64,000 nucleotides of DNA from Hymenobacter sediminis (GCF_003231285.1 NZ_QKNS01000001.1:186001-250000), one strand, 5' to 3'; counted from the first letter of the stretch, positions 24,482 through 33,419 are shown. Program-made: numbers and translations. The notes: a model not told the origin generated them from the letters alone.

Positions 24482-25552
24482 ATGCTAGATAAACTGGAGG
24501 CCATCCAAAAGCGCTTTGAGGACGTGAGCGAGCAGCTTACCCAGCCCGAAGCCATGAGCGACATGAAACGCTTTAAGGCCCTCAACAAAGAATACAAGGA
24601 CCTGAACAAAATCGTCGTGGAATACAAGGCCTACCAGAAGGTGCTGGCCGATATCGACGGCGCCAAGGAGGTAATTGCTACCGAGAAAGACGAAGATTTC
24701 CGCCAGATGGCTAAGGATGAGCTGGAAACGCTCTACCCCGAGCAGGAGCGTCTGGAGTCTGTTATTAAAGAGCTGCTGATTCCCAAAGACCCCAACGATT
24801 CCAAGGATATTATCATGGAAATCCGGGCTGGGGCTGGTGGCGACGAGGCTGCTATTTTCGCCGGCGACCTGCAGCGCATGTACATGCGCTTCGCCGAAAA
24901 GCAGGGCTGGAAAATGGAGCTGGTAGATGCCACCGAAGGCACCTCCGGGGGCTACAAGGAAATTATCCTCGCCGTGAAGGGCGAGGACGTATACGGCAAG
25001 CTTAAGTTTGAATCGGGGGTGCATCGCGTGCAGCGGGTGCCGGCCACCGAAACCCAGGGCCGCATCCATACCTCCGTAGCCTCGGTGGTGGTAATGCCCG
25101 AAGCCGAAGAGCTCGACGTAGAAATTGACATGAATGAGGTGCGTAAAGACCTCTTTATGTCATCGGGACCTGGTGGACAGTCGGTAAACACCACTTACTC
25201 GGCCGTGCGCCTGACCCACCTTCCAACCGGCATTGTGGCCCAGTGCCAGGACCAGAAGTCGCAGCTCAAAAACTTCGATAAAGCCCTGCAGGTACTACGT
25301 TCCCGCTTGTATGAAATCGAGCTGGCCAAGAAGAACGAGGCCGAAGGCGCGGCCCGCAAGAGCATGATTGGTGGCGGCGACCGGTCCGATAAAATTCGCA
25401 CCTATAACTATCCTCAGGGCCGCGTAACCGACCACCGCATCGGCTACACGGTGTACAACCTGAGTGCCGTAATGGACGGTAACATTGATGACTTCGTGGA
25501 GCAGCTGCGCATTGCTGAAAGCGCTGAGCGCCTGAAGGAAGGGGTAGCGTAA
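24482..25552 (+). CDS. prfA: Peptide chain release factor 1
   Basis: This 356-residue class I release factor recognises UAA and UAG stop codons in the ribosomal A site and triggers peptide release. The catalytic GGQ lies at residues 231-233 (P-G-G-Q-S-V-N). The RF1-type codon-recognition motif P-A-T lies at residues 187-189 (V-P-A-T-E), distinguishing it from RF2, which has S-P-F. Length is standard. The start ATG sits 28 bases downstream of a TAnnTTTG promoter box. In many genomes prfA neighbours hemK/prmC, but that gene is not next to it here. Confidence 0.96.
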   Translation: MLDKLEAIQKRFEDVSEQLTQPEAMSDMKRFKALNKEYKDLNKIVVEYKAYQKVLADIDGAKEVIATEKDEDFRQMAKDELETLYPEQERLESVIKELLIPKDPNDSKDIIMEIRAGAGGDEAAIFAGDLQRMYMRFAEKQGWKMELVDATEGTSGGYKEIILAVKGEDVYGKLKFESGVHRVQRVPATETQGRIHTSVASVVVMPEAEELDVEIDMNEVRKDLFMSSGPGGQSVNTTYSAVRLTHLPTGIVAQCQDQKSQLKNFDKALQVLRSRLYEIELAKKNEAEGAARKSMIGGGDRSDKIRTYNYPQGRVTDHRIGYTVYNLSAVMDGNIDDFVEQLRIAESAERLKEGVA

Positions 25553-25582
25553 TCGTACTAAAGGCGTTTTTAACACGTTCGT

Positions 25583-25667
25583 TATGCTGAGCTCCGGACG
25601 GCCTCTCTACCTCCCTGTTACCTTCAAAGGGTAGCGAGGGGTAGGGGGCCGCCCGGAGCTCAGCATA
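25583..25667. repeat. Dispersed palindromic repeat copy 2 (after prfA)
   Basis: The 21-base arms (25583-25603 and 25647-25667) are complementary at 20 of 21 positions, beginning TATGCTGAGCTCCGG. The ends resemble the CAGCATGACG end of the 20.4-kb copy, though the arm core differs. It may terminate prfA transcription. Confidence 0.65.
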
Positions 25668-25690
25668 TTGTTTTATATAGGTTGTCTGCT

Positions 25691-27217
25691 ATGCGCTTTT
25701 TACTCCCGCTGCTTCTGCTGCTTTCAGCTGCCACGGTGTTGCTACCCGGCTGCGAGCCGAAAGAAGACATCGTTACTACCGACAGCAGCGCCCGCCTGGA
25801 GTTCTCTCTCGATACGGTGAAGTTCGATACCGTCTTCGTGACGGTGGGTACGGTAAGCAAGCGTTTGTGGGTGTACAACCGCAACCCGCGGGCCGTGCGC
25901 GTGTCGGAAATCAGCCTGCAGAACCAGCCCGGCATCACCTACAGTCTGCTTATCAACGGTGATGCTGGTAGTACAGCGCGCGATGTAGAAATCAGGGGTA
26001 AGGATAGCCTGCTGGTGCTGATTCGTGCTACCGTCGACCCCACGCCCAACGACCTGAAACCTTTCCTGCTGGTAGACGACTTGCGCTTCCGCACCAACGG
26101 CAACGACCAGCAAGTGAAAGTGGTGAGCTACGGCCAGAATGCTTACTTCCACAATGGAGAAGAAATTACAGAGGATAAGATCTGGAAGTCCGATAAACCC
26201 CACGTTATCTTCAATTACGTGCGGGTAGCAGCAGGTAAGTCGCTGACTATTGAGCCAGGGGCACGAATCTACTCTCATGCGGGTGCGGCCTTGCTGGTAG
26301 CAGGGCAGCTGCTAGTGAACCCCAACTACAAGCCCACCGGCGAACTGAAGCTTGATGACCGCAACTTCGTGCGCTTTCAGGGCGACCGGCGCGAGGAGAT
26401 GTATGCTAACACTCCTGGGCAGTGGGGCGGCATCTGGTTTCTGCCGGGCAGCCAGAACAACGTGGTGCGCTTCGCTGAAATCAAGAACAGCACATTCGGC
26501 CTGTTGGCCATCAATCCCAACAGCCAGCGCCCCTTCCCGAACATCACCATTGAGAATTCAACCATTCAGAATATATCGAGCGCCAAGCAGGCCATCACAA
26601 GTTCCGGGTTGACTTTTGGGCTAGAGGGCGCCGCTATTCTGGGAGTGTCAGCCGATTACACAGTCCGTAATACGCTTATCACTAACTGCGAACAGTACGC
26701 AGTTTTTGGCGTTCAGGGAGGCACGTATCAATTTGATTACTGCACCATTGCCAACTATACCATTCAGGCTAACCGGCAACGGCCTACATTTTGGCTGTCT
26801 AATGCCATTGAGGTAAATGAGGAGCCTCGCCCGCCCCTGGCACCTCGCCTGCTGATGCGCAACTCCATTGTGTGGGGAAACGACCTCAACGGTGAGGAAC
26901 TAATCTTTAGAAATGGCGAACAGTACGCGGGCAATATTAGCATCAGCAACAGCGTGTTACGCACCAAAGCTTATGCAGGTAGCGGCCCATTGGCACAGAA
27001 CAAGAACGGTAACATTCTGAACCCGCTGGAGGGGCCTAACTATTTGTTTCGGAGCACTTTTTACCGCAAGCGCGGCAAATCGTACGACTACCAGCTCGAT
27101 ACTCTCTCGCCGGCTAGCAACAAGGCCGCCGCATTGCCCAATCTCACCATTGATTTGCTGAATCGCCCCCGCCTTAGCCCGGCCGATATCGGGGCCTTCG
27201 AGCGGAAGAACCCGTAG
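25691..27217 (+). CDS. Secreted lipoprotein with a parallel beta-helix-like repeat region
   Basis: This 508-residue lipoprotein starts at ATG 25691, with lipobox P-G-C (Cys21). After a beta-rich N-terminal part (about residues 30-150), the protein continues with beta-helix-type repeats. Examples are V-V-R-F-A-E-I-K-N-S-T-F-G, I-T-I-E-N-S-T-I-Q-N, V-R-N-T-L-I-T-N-C-E and L-M-R-N-S-I-V-W-G-N, a pattern seen in right-handed beta-helix proteins. It ends with S-P-A-D-I-G-A-F-E-R, a motif common at the end of secreted helix proteins in Bacteroidota. It is probably anchored in the outer membrane. Substrate and function are unknown. The gene ends 12 bases before yjbQ. Confidence 0.8.
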   Translation: MRFLLPLLLLLSAATVLLPGCEPKEDIVTTDSSARLEFSLDTVKFDTVFVTVGTVSKRLWVYNRNPRAVRVSEISLQNQPGITYSLLINGDAGSTARDVEIRGKDSLLVLIRATVDPTPNDLKPFLLVDDLRFRTNGNDQQVKVVSYGQNAYFHNGEEITEDKIWKSDKPHVIFNYVRVAAGKSLTIEPGARIYSHAGAALLVAGQLLVNPNYKPTGELKLDDRNFVRFQGDRREEMYANTPGQWGGIWFLPGSQNNVVRFAEIKNSTFGLLAINPNSQRPFPNITIENSTIQNISSAKQAITSSGLTFGLEGAAILGVSADYTVRNTLITNCEQYAVFGVQGGTYQFDYCTIANYTIQANRQRPTFWLSNAIEVNEEPRPPLAPRLLMRNSIVWGNDLNGEELIFRNGEQYAGNISISNSVLRTKAYAGSGPLAQNKNGNILNPLEGPNYLFRSTFYRKRGKSYDYQLDTLSPASNKAAALPNLTIDLLNRPRLSPADIGAFERKNP

Positions 27218-27229
27218 TTAGCTCAGTGT

Positions 27230-27652
27230 ATGCAGTTTATTCAGAAACGTTTGCGCCTGCCGGCCGTCAGCCGGGGCTTCCACCTGATTACGGATTTGTT
27301 GGTAGCCGAGCTGCCGGAGCTGGAGCAACTACAGGTCGGTACTGCCCATTTCTTCATCCAGCATACCTCTGCCAGCCTCAGCATCAACGAAAACGCGGAC
27401 CCTACCGTCCGCCACGATTTCGAGCAGTTCTTTAATCGTGCGGTGCCGGAAAATGCTCCCTACTTCCGCCATACTCTGGAAGGCCCCGACGACATGCCCG
27501 CGCACATCAAAGCGAGCTTGTTGGGCCACGCCGTGAGTGTGCCCATCAGCAAGGGTGAGCTGGCGCTGGGTACCTGGCAGGGAATTTATTTGGGCGAGCA
27601 TCGCAACCACGGCGGGCGACGCTGGGTGCTGGCTACCCTTATGGGGAAATAA
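27230..27652 (+). CDS. YjbQ/UPF0047 family protein
   Basis: This 140-residue cytoplasmic protein matches the YjbQ (UPF0047) family. E. coli YjbQ has been reported to have weak thiamine-phosphate synthase activity, but the physiological role is uncertain. Diagnostic segments are F-F-I-Q-H-T-S-A-S-L-S-I-N-E-N-A-D-P-T-V, H-T-L-E-G-P-D-D-M-P-A-H-I-K, and L-G-T-W-Q-G-I-Y-L-G-E-H-R with the conserved histidines. It begins 12 bases after the beta-helix lipoprotein gene, suggesting co-transcription. Confidence 0.92.
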   Translation: MQFIQKRLRLPAVSRGFHLITDLLVAELPELEQLQVGTAHFFIQHTSASLSINENADPTVRHDFEQFFNRAVPENAPYFRHTLEGPDDMPAHIKASLLGHAVSVPISKGELALGTWQGIYLGEHRNHGGRRWVLATLMGK

Positions 27653-27751
27653 AGCCTTTTGGCAGGCAAATGGCACAAATTGAACGGAATAAGCACTGAT
27701 AATCAGTCTGCGCGCCCGAAGTTTGCGTATAGGGCAGAAAGCCCGCTTACC

Positions 27752-28330
27752 ATGTTTGCCGCCTTACTTATCTCGTCTGCCAAAGCTGTTTCAGCCGTCT
27801 CGCTCTATGCGGCGATGTTGGGTGCATGCGGTACCGATACAGAAGGAACGGGCAAACCGACGCGCAAGGCAGCTGGGCAGCAGCCCCGCACAACGCGGCC
27901 AGCCGCAACTGCTCCAGTACCAAGCCGGGTAGTGCGTCTGACAAATGATTCGCTGGCAGGACAGCCATTTGGCGAGGAACCTACTGTATTAGAACTACTG
28001 GCCGCCGGCGGCCGGGTAGTAGGGCGTAAGCCGTTCAAAAACCTGCACGAAGCAGGACAGATTGATACTATTCTGCTGGTGCGGCACCAAGGCAACGTAT
28101 TTGAGTTCTACCGGGCTCCGGAAAAAGATATGCTACGCGACGCCACCATCACCAACTTCCAGCCCGCTTACGGCCGCCGTCTACGCACCCGCCTGGAGCC
28201 TGCCTGCCGCGCCGCCGCCGCTACCACCGACAAAGTGCGCATAGGTGATACAGAGCGTACCAACTACGTTTCCGTTATCTACCAAAGTGGCAAGCTGAGC
28301 GCAGTACACGTAGAGCCTTACGTGGATTGA
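27752..28330 (+). CDS. Unknown lipoprotein
   Basis: This 192-residue protein starts at ATG 27752. The hydrophobic N-terminus ends in L-G-A-C (Cys26), a lipobox. The mature part opens with a Thr/Pro/Ala-rich linker, then a folded-looking region with F-G-E-E-P-T-V-L-E-L-L-A-A-G-G-R-V-V-G and L-R-T-R-L-E-P-A-C. I do not recognise the domain. It is convergent with the broken membrane gene, and the two reading frames overlap by 13 bases at their 3' ends. Confidence 0.65.
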   Translation: MFAALLISSAKAVSAVSLYAAMLGACGTDTEGTGKPTRKAAGQQPRTTRPAATAPVPSRVVRLTNDSLAGQPFGEEPTVLELLAAGGRVVGRKPFKNLHEAGQIDTILLVRHQGNVFEFYRAPEKDMLRDATITNFQPAYGRRLRTRLEPACRAAAATTDKVRIGDTERTNYVSVIYQSGKLSAVHVEPYVD

Positions 28331-28854
28331 ACAGGTCGCAGCCAAGCTATAAGCCGGCGGAGGAGCCAAGCTTCCAGTAGAAAAAGAAAAGCCAAAGGCG
28401 CTATAAATAGTTGGGTATAAGAAAACATCATCCAACTACTGGGCAGGTAGTCGGGACCTGGCAGAAAGCGTATCAGCAGCGGGAACAATAAAGTTATCAT
28501 CTGTAATAGAACACAGGCCACCGCTATTACATTACTATTCCGCAGCCTCCGCAGCCAGAACAATTGTGCCAGCCCGTAGGCGACAAGGATTGATCAAAAT
28601 GCCCACCAGTACGGGCCAGCAGCGCGGTTAATGAAGGCGTACTGCTCGAATTCTATCTGCGAATACCAAGCGCGGAAAATCTCGAACAGTAGAGAGCCTA
28701 GGCTATATAAAGCTGACACCGCAAACAAGCGATTCATAATAGCTTGTTCTCCTTGAAATCCTCCTGACAGCTTTCTGTTAAGGAGCATAGCTAACGGGGC
28801 CGCTAGCAGGTAAATAGTAGTATGGAAATTAGTCCAGTAATATAGTAGATCCAT
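28318..28854 (-). pseudogene. Multi-span membrane protein gene interrupted by an in-frame TGA
   Basis: Two open segments (28854-28597 and 28593-28318) are in the same frame and separated only by TGA at 28596-28594. Read through, they make one 178-residue protein with four or more hydrophobic segments and no gap in the hydropathy pattern. Text around the stop is P-Y-W-W-A-F-stop-S-I-L-V-A-Y-G-L-A, where a Trp (TGG) would fit naturally. The second half lacks a good start codon. The simplest reading is a nonsense mutation. I do not recognise the family. It is co-directional with the lipoprotein and gpmI genes upstream. Confidence 0.7.
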
Positions 28855-28857
28855 ATA

Positions 28858-29436
28858 TTACAGGACCCGGCTCCGAACCGCGTACCTCACCGAATCGAAC
28901 AGCACTAGTTTCTGCACGCCGCTGACTTGGTAGCTGCTGATTTGCCCATTTTGGCAGCGTAGCGTCATGGTTTTGGCTGAGTACACCAACGGGTTGTCCT
29001 GGGCTACGGTGGCAGTCAGTTCCTGTACACTACCCCCTTGGCTAACTACCGTGAGCTGCTCTACGGGGTGTTCAGTGCCTGGCTGCCGGTGGTAGCTACG
29101 TCGCACTAATCCTTCAGGGGTAGTAACGGAGTCAACCTTGTATAAGCCTCGCAGGGCAGGCTTATTGATATCAGCCTGCTGAAAAATCTGCAGCTCTTTG
29201 ACCCAATCGGTTTGAGCAACGCGGGTGGTTTCCTGATGACCGTCGCGGAGGACTACCTGCTTCTCTACGGCGGGCTTGCGTTGGTTTAGCAAAGCTTCCT
29301 GCTTTTCCAAGAAACTCAGCAAGTTGAAATACTCTGGTTTTCGGTTAGCTGGGTTGGTGCGCACGGTAGCATCCTCGCCAGGCTCACAGGCCGAGAGAAG
29401 TACTACCGTGCTAACCATCCAGAAAGAGCTACGCAT
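28858..29436 (-). CDS. Unknown lipoprotein overlapping gpmI
   Basis: This 192-residue lipoprotein starts at the ATG at 29436, eight bases inside the 3' end of gpmI, indicating translational coupling. The lipobox is L-S-A-C (Cys17). The mature part contains a polar segment (V-V-L-R-D-G-H-Q-E-T-T) and ends in a beta-rich stretch (L-R-C-Q-N-G-Q-I-S-S-Y-Q-V). No recognised domain. The association with gpmI may be only an operon arrangement. Confidence 0.7.
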   Translation of the reverse strand: MRSSFWMVSTVVLLSACEPGEDATVRTNPANRKPEYFNLLSFLEKQEALLNQRKPAVEKQVVLRDGHQETTRVAQTDWVKELQIFQQADINKPALRGLYKVDSVTTPEGLVRRSYHRQPGTEHPVEQLTVVSQGGSVQELTATVAQDNPLVYSAKTMTLRCQNGQISSYQVSGVQKLVLFDSVRYAVRSRVL

Positions 29437-30976
29437 GCGAGGTGGTTTCGGGGCGGAGCAGGCTTTGGCCGCCCATAACCTCCGGTTGGGGTAGACCCAT
29501 AAGCTGCAGCACGGTAGGCGCAATATCGCCCAGCTTGCCATCAGCCAAGGCACCGCGGTAGTCGTTGGAGGCCAGAATACAAGGCACCAGGTTGGTAGTG
29601 TGAGCCGTATTGGGCGTACCATCTGGGTTAATCATCATATCGGCATTGCCGTGGTCAGCGATGATGATGCAGGCGTAGTCGGAGGCCAAAGCCGCTTCTA
29701 CTACCCCCCGGGTGCACTCATCTACCGCTTCGGCCGCCTTTACCGCCGCTTCGAATACCCCCGTATGGCCTACCATATCGGTGTTGGCGAAGTTCAGTAC
29801 CACGAAGTCGGCTGATTTAGCCTGCAACTCCGGCACCAGTGCATCGCGTAATTCGTAGGCGCTCATCTCGGGCTGCAAATCGTAGGTAGCCACTTTAGGC
29901 GAGGCTCGCATGATGCGCTTCTCCCCCTCAAATTCTACCTCGCGGCCTCCTGAGAAGAAGAACGTAACGTGCGGGTACTTCTCGGTTTCGGCAATGCGAA
30001 TCTGGGTTTTGTGGTTCGCCGCCAGCACTTCGCCTAGGGTTTCCTCTAGGTTATCTTTCTCGAAAATGGGTGTGACACCAGTAAAGGTGGCGTCGTAGTT
30101 GGTCATGGTGAGGTAGTGCAGGCTCAGCCGACGCATCTCGAAAGCATGAAAATCCTGCTGGGTTAGAGCCTGCGTAATTTCCCGGCCCCGGTCGGTGCGG
30201 AAGTTGAAGCACAGCACTACGTCGCCTTCCTTGATAGTGGCCAGCGGCTGCCCGTCAGCGCCTACCTTTACAATCGGCTTTAGGAACTCATCGGTTACTC
30301 CTTCTTTATAGGAGTCCTGCATACTCTGAATGAGGTTCTGGGAAGGAGTGCCCTTGCCATTCACCAGCAAGTCATAGGCTATTTTCACCCGCTCCCAGCG
30401 GTTGTCGCGGTCCATGGCGTAGTAGCGGCCCACAATGGAGGCGATTTTACCGCTAGCTCCACGCTGCAGGTGCTGCTCTAAGTCGTTGACGTAGCTGACG
30501 CCGCCTTTAGGGTCAGTATCGCGGCCGTCGGTGAAGGCGTGAATGAACACGTTGTGCACGTCCGCATCGTGGGCCAGTGTGCACAGCGCTTTTAGGTGTT
30601 CAATGTGGGAGTGTACGCCGCCGTCGGAGAGCAAACCCATCAGGTGCACCGGCTTCTGGTTGAGGCGGGCGTATTCGAAGGCTTTCACCAGCGCAGGCAT
30701 GCTGCCCAACTTCCGCTCCCGAATAGATTTATTGATGCGCACCAGATCTTGGTACACTACCCGGCCGGCCCCAATGTTCATATGGCCGACCTCGGAATTG
30801 CCCATTTGCCCATCGGGCAGGCCCACGGCCTCACCGGAGGCTTGCAGGCGGCTATGGGGGTAGCGCTGAAACAGTGAATCGACGAACGGCGTACGCGCCT
30901 GATCAATAGCCGATACTTCCTTATTCTGCGCCAGACCCCAGCCGTCCAGAATCACCAACAATACCTGTTTGTTCAT
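29429..30976 (-). CDS. gpmI: 2,3-bisphosphoglycerate-independent phosphoglycerate mutase
   Basis: This 515-residue alkaline-phosphatase-superfamily enzyme interconverts 3- and 2-phosphoglycerate in glycolysis. The metal-binding L-D-G-W-G is at residues 10-14. The catalytic serine is Ser61 in G-Q-M-G-N-S-E-V-G-H-M. Y-Y-A-M-D-R-D-N-R-W, the C-terminal A-N-T-D-M-V-G-H-T-G and I-I-A-D-H-G-N-A-D are also present. Length is standard, and the metal ion is usually manganese. It is followed by the overlapping lipoprotein gene. Confidence 0.97.
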   Translation of the reverse strand: MNKQVLLVILDGWGLAQNKEVSAIDQARTPFVDSLFQRYPHSRLQASGEAVGLPDGQMGNSEVGHMNIGAGRVVYQDLVRINKSIRERKLGSMPALVKAFEYARLNQKPVHLMGLLSDGGVHSHIEHLKALCTLAHDADVHNVFIHAFTDGRDTDPKGGVSYVNDLEQHLQRGASGKIASIVGRYYAMDRDNRWERVKIAYDLLVNGKGTPSQNLIQSMQDSYKEGVTDEFLKPIVKVGADGQPLATIKEGDVVLCFNFRTDRGREITQALTQQDFHAFEMRRLSLHYLTMTNYDATFTGVTPIFEKDNLEETLGEVLAANHKTQIRIAETEKYPHVTFFFSGGREVEFEGEKRIMRASPKVATYDLQPEMSAYELRDALVPELQAKSADFVVLNFANTDMVGHTGVFEAAVKAAEAVDECTRGVVEAALASDYACIIIADHGNADMMINPDGTPNTAHTTNLVPCILASNDYRGALADGKLGDIAPTVLQLMGLPQPEVMGGQSLLRPETTSHA

Positions 30977-31121
30977 GGCAGCAAAGATAGCCTAGATGGG
31001 CTGAAACGCCCGCATTTTCCCTAACTTGGCAGGCAGGCTTGCCTGTAAATAACCTAATTCTATAACCGGGAAGGGTTGGCATAGTTTTAGTGCAGGCCTA
31101 TGATGTACTCTTTACACTAAC

Positions 31122-31523
31122 ATGAAACGCAACTTCTTTTTAGCCTTCGCCCTAGTGTGGAGCTTGTTGCTGTCGGTGGGTGCCCTGGCCCAGGGTGAAG
31201 CATTTGGGCCGGTTCGCAATGCCATCCGCAGCTCCTCCTCCCGCGACCTGGCCCAGTTCTTTGCTCCGAGCGTGGAGCTGAGCTTCGACGGCGACAAGCA
31301 GAGCTATAGTGCTACCCAGGCTGAGTTTGTGATGAAGGACTTCTTCGCCAAACACTCACCGGCATCCTTTGACTTTATCCACTACGGCGGCAGCAACGAA
31401 GGAACGCCCTATGCCGTGGGCAAATACACCGGAAAAGATGGTGCCTACCGCATGTTCGTGAAAATGAAATCGGCGGGCGGCAGTATGAAAATTGCCACCA
31501 TCGACTTTACTAAGGAGAATTAA
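31122..31523 (+). CDS. DUF4783 family secreted protein
   Basis: This 133-residue protein has a signal peptide ending A-L-A-Q. The mature part resembles DUF4783, an NTF2-like small domain restricted to Bacteroidota: A-I-R-S-S-S-S-R-D-L-A-Q-F-F, V-E-L-S-F-D-G, Y-S-A-T-Q-A-E-F-V-M-K-D-F-F. It ends I-A-T-I-D-F-T-K-E-N. It is periplasmic or secreted with unknown function. In other Bacteroidota, DUF4783 genes often lie beside nadC, and the same order is seen here. Confidence 0.85.
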   Translation: MKRNFFLAFALVWSLLLSVGALAQGEAFGPVRNAIRSSSSRDLAQFFAPSVELSFDGDKQSYSATQAEFVMKDFFAKHSPASFDFIHYGGSNEGTPYAVGKYTGKDGAYRMFVKMKSAGGSMKIATIDFTKEN

Positions 31524-31544
31524 CTTCTCCTTCCACTGGTTTCT

Positions 31545-31582
31545 CCCAGCGCCGCGCGGATTCGTCCGGGTGGCGCTTTTTT
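31545..31582 (+). terminator. Terminator after the DUF4783 gene
   Basis: The stem AGCGCC (31548-31553) pairs with GGCGCT (31572-31577). The inside can pair further as GGA-TTCG-TCC, and six T residues follow. Confidence 0.85.
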
Positions 31583-31852
31583 GTGCTCCAGACTTTGGTA
31601 GCCCTGCTCTTCGCTGCAGCCTCCTGATTGGCTGGCTTCGTGCTAATAGCCTACTGAATGGTTTAACTAGCGCCAGGGGGTAGGGAGTTAGGTTTTCGGT
31701 AGGGCTTGCAAGGCTGGCACACGGGGCCGGTGGCCCCAACGGCGGATTGGCAGAGCAGGGAATGGATACCCCTTACACGGCAATAGTTTCGGCTGCGCGA
31801 GGTGCCAAAGGACAAGTGGGCAAGTGGGGGCATTTTTGACTATTTTTGTCGC
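31583..31852. other. Intergenic region before nadC
   Basis: Beyond the terminator, I see no gene in this stretch. It contains the nadC -7 box candidate at 31841-31848 and short GC-rich segments without clear structure. Confidence 0.45.
31841..31848 (+). promoter_or_regulatory. -7 box TATTTTTG immediately before nadC
   Basis: A match to TAnnTTTG ends only four bases before the inferred GTG start of nadC at 31853. If it is the real promoter, the transcript would be leaderless or nearly so. The chance of coincidence is substantial. Confidence 0.3.
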
Positions 31853-32713
31853 GTGCAGACAACCCCCTACCTCACCCCGGAAGCTCTATCTACCTTTATC
31901 CGCACGGCGCTGGCCGAAGATGTCGGCGACGGTGACCACTCGGCCCTGTCGTCCATCCCGGCTGAAGCGCGAAACCGTGCCCACCTGCTTATCAAGGATG
32001 AAGGGGTGCTGGCTGGGGTAGAGTTGGCCCGCCTCATTTTTCGAGAGGTGGATGCCGACCTGCATATTGAGCCCCGGCTGGAGGATGGTGCCCGGGTGAA
32101 GCACGGCGATATTGCTTTTACCGTGGAGGGTAGGGCCCAGAGCATCCTGACTGCTGAGCGGCTGGTGCTCAACTGCATGCAGCGGATGAGTGGCATTGCA
32201 ACCCACACTGCTCGCCTGACCAGCCTGCTGGCTGGTACCAAGGCCCGCTTGCTCGATACCCGCAAGACAACGCCTAACTTCCGGATGTGCGAGAAATGGG
32301 CCGTGCTGATTGGCGGCGGCGTAAACCACCGCTACGGCCTCTTCGACATGATTATTCTCAAGGATAACCATGTGGATTATGCCGGCGGCATCCGCGAAGC
32401 CATTGAGGCTTCGCGTGCTTACCTGGCTCGCACCGGCCGGCAGTTGCCCGTTGAAATCGAAACCCGCAACCTGTCCGAAGTACAGCAAGCCCTCGATACT
32501 GGCGGCATTGACCGCATCATGCTCGACAATATGAGCCCCACCCAGCTGCGCGAGGCGGTGGCACTGGTGGCAGGGCGCTACCCCCTGGAAGCCAGTGGAG
32601 GCATCACCGAAGAAACGATTGCCGACGTAGCCGCTACTGGCGTCGATTACATTTCTGTAGGAGCACTAACCCACTCCATCCGCAGCCTCGATATGAGCCT
32701 GAAAGCGTTTTAA
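31853..32713 (+). CDS. nadC: Nicotinate-nucleotide pyrophosphorylase (carboxylating)
   Basis: This 286-residue enzyme converts quinolinate and PRPP to nicotinate mononucleotide, CO2 and PPi in de novo NAD synthesis. The start is taken at GTG 31853, giving M-Q-T-T-P-Y-L-T-P-E, which matches the family N-terminus. An upstream GTG at 31802 would add a run unlike the family. Diagnostic segments are L-A-E-D-V-G-D-G-D-H-S, L-L-D-T-R-K-T-T-P, H-R-Y-G-L-F-D-M-I-I-L-K-D-N-H, and I-M-L-D-N-M-S-P. A large palindrome follows the stop. Confidence 0.95.
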   Translation: MQTTPYLTPEALSTFIRTALAEDVGDGDHSALSSIPAEARNRAHLLIKDEGVLAGVELARLIFREVDADLHIEPRLEDGARVKHGDIAFTVEGRAQSILTAERLVLNCMQRMSGIATHTARLTSLLAGTKARLLDTRKTTPNFRMCEKWAVLIGGGVNHRYGLFDMIILKDNHVDYAGGIREAIEASRAYLARTGRQLPVEIETRNLSEVQQALDTGGIDRIMLDNMSPTQLREAVALVAGRYPLEASGGITEETIADVAATGVDYISVGALTHSIRSLDMSLKAF

Positions 32714-32716
32714 TGA

Positions 32717-32785
32717 GTTGCCAGTTGGCGGTTGCCGGTTGTCAGTAGCTTCTTTACTAACAACCGGCAACCGCCAACTGGCAAC
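32717..32785. repeat. 26-bp perfect inverted repeat after nadC
   Basis: Perfect 26-base arms (32717-32742 and 32760-32785) have a 17-base loop. The arms are built from the short repeated unit GTTGCC(A/G)GTTG, a low-complexity pattern seen as a dispersed element in other bacteria. There is no T-run. It could form a strong RNA hairpin between nadC and the downstream gene. Confidence 0.85.
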
Positions 32786-32801
32786 TGACAACTTAACTAC
32801 A

Positions 32802-33419
32802 ATGCAACTTCCCAACCAACGCGGCGGTTACCGGCAGCAACAGCAGCAAGGCGCTTCGCCGCTGGCTATCCGCACCAAAAAGCACCAGCTCGATACCGAC
32901 ACCTACACCAAACTGGCTATGGCTCGGGTGTGGCGCCGGGAGTGGTGGTATGCCCTCATTCCATTTGTTATTGGCTTGCTGCCCGCTATTATCTGGCCCT
33001 CGTGGTGGTGGCTGGCCGGTGCCCTGCTCCTCACGCTGCTGTACGTGCTATTCCGTTCGGCCCAGGTAACCGGCGTGACGCAGGTGGAGCAAACTAAGCC
33101 CCTCTTTGAAAAGCTGGGCTATGAGTTCGACAACAAGCAGATTGTACTCCGGCGCAATGAAAAAGAAGGCATGCGCCTGACCTGGGACATGATTGGCGAC
33201 GTAAAGCGGGAAGCCGATGGCTATTTGCTTTCCCTACGCGCCCCAGAGCTTCCCCAGGAGCTGAAAGGCTGGCGGTTATGGATGGCCAAAACCTTCGATA
33301 CGCCCATCTTCCTGCAGGTACCGGACCGCATCTTCAACTCGCCCAACGACCAGAAGCTGTTCGATGCCATGCTGCGCCGTAAGAACCTGCTGCCCGGCGG
33401 GGGCACGGCCGCTGCATAA
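32802..33419 (+). CDS. Two-span membrane protein, YcxB-like
   Basis: This 205-residue protein starts at ATG 32802 with a Gln-rich N-terminus. Two hydrophobic helices (about residues 50-70 and 71-90) are followed by a soluble C-terminal domain of about 110 residues, with E-F-D-N-K-Q-I-V-L-R-R-N-E, W-D-M-I-G-D-V-K-R and F-L-Q-V-P-D-R-I-F. This organisation resembles the YcxB-like family, in which two membrane helices precede a PH-like domain. Function is unknown. The start lies 16 bases after the nadC-proximal palindrome. Confidence 0.7.
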   Translation: MQLPNQRGGYRQQQQQGASPLAIRTKKHQLDTDTYTKLAMARVWRREWWYALIPFVIGLLPAIIWPSWWWLAGALLLTLLYVLFRSAQVTGVTQVEQTKPLFEKLGYEFDNKQIVLRRNEKEGMRLTWDMIGDVKREADGYLLSLRAPELPQELKGWRLWMAKTFDTPIFLQVPDRIFNSPNDQKLFDAMLRRKNLLPGGGTAAA

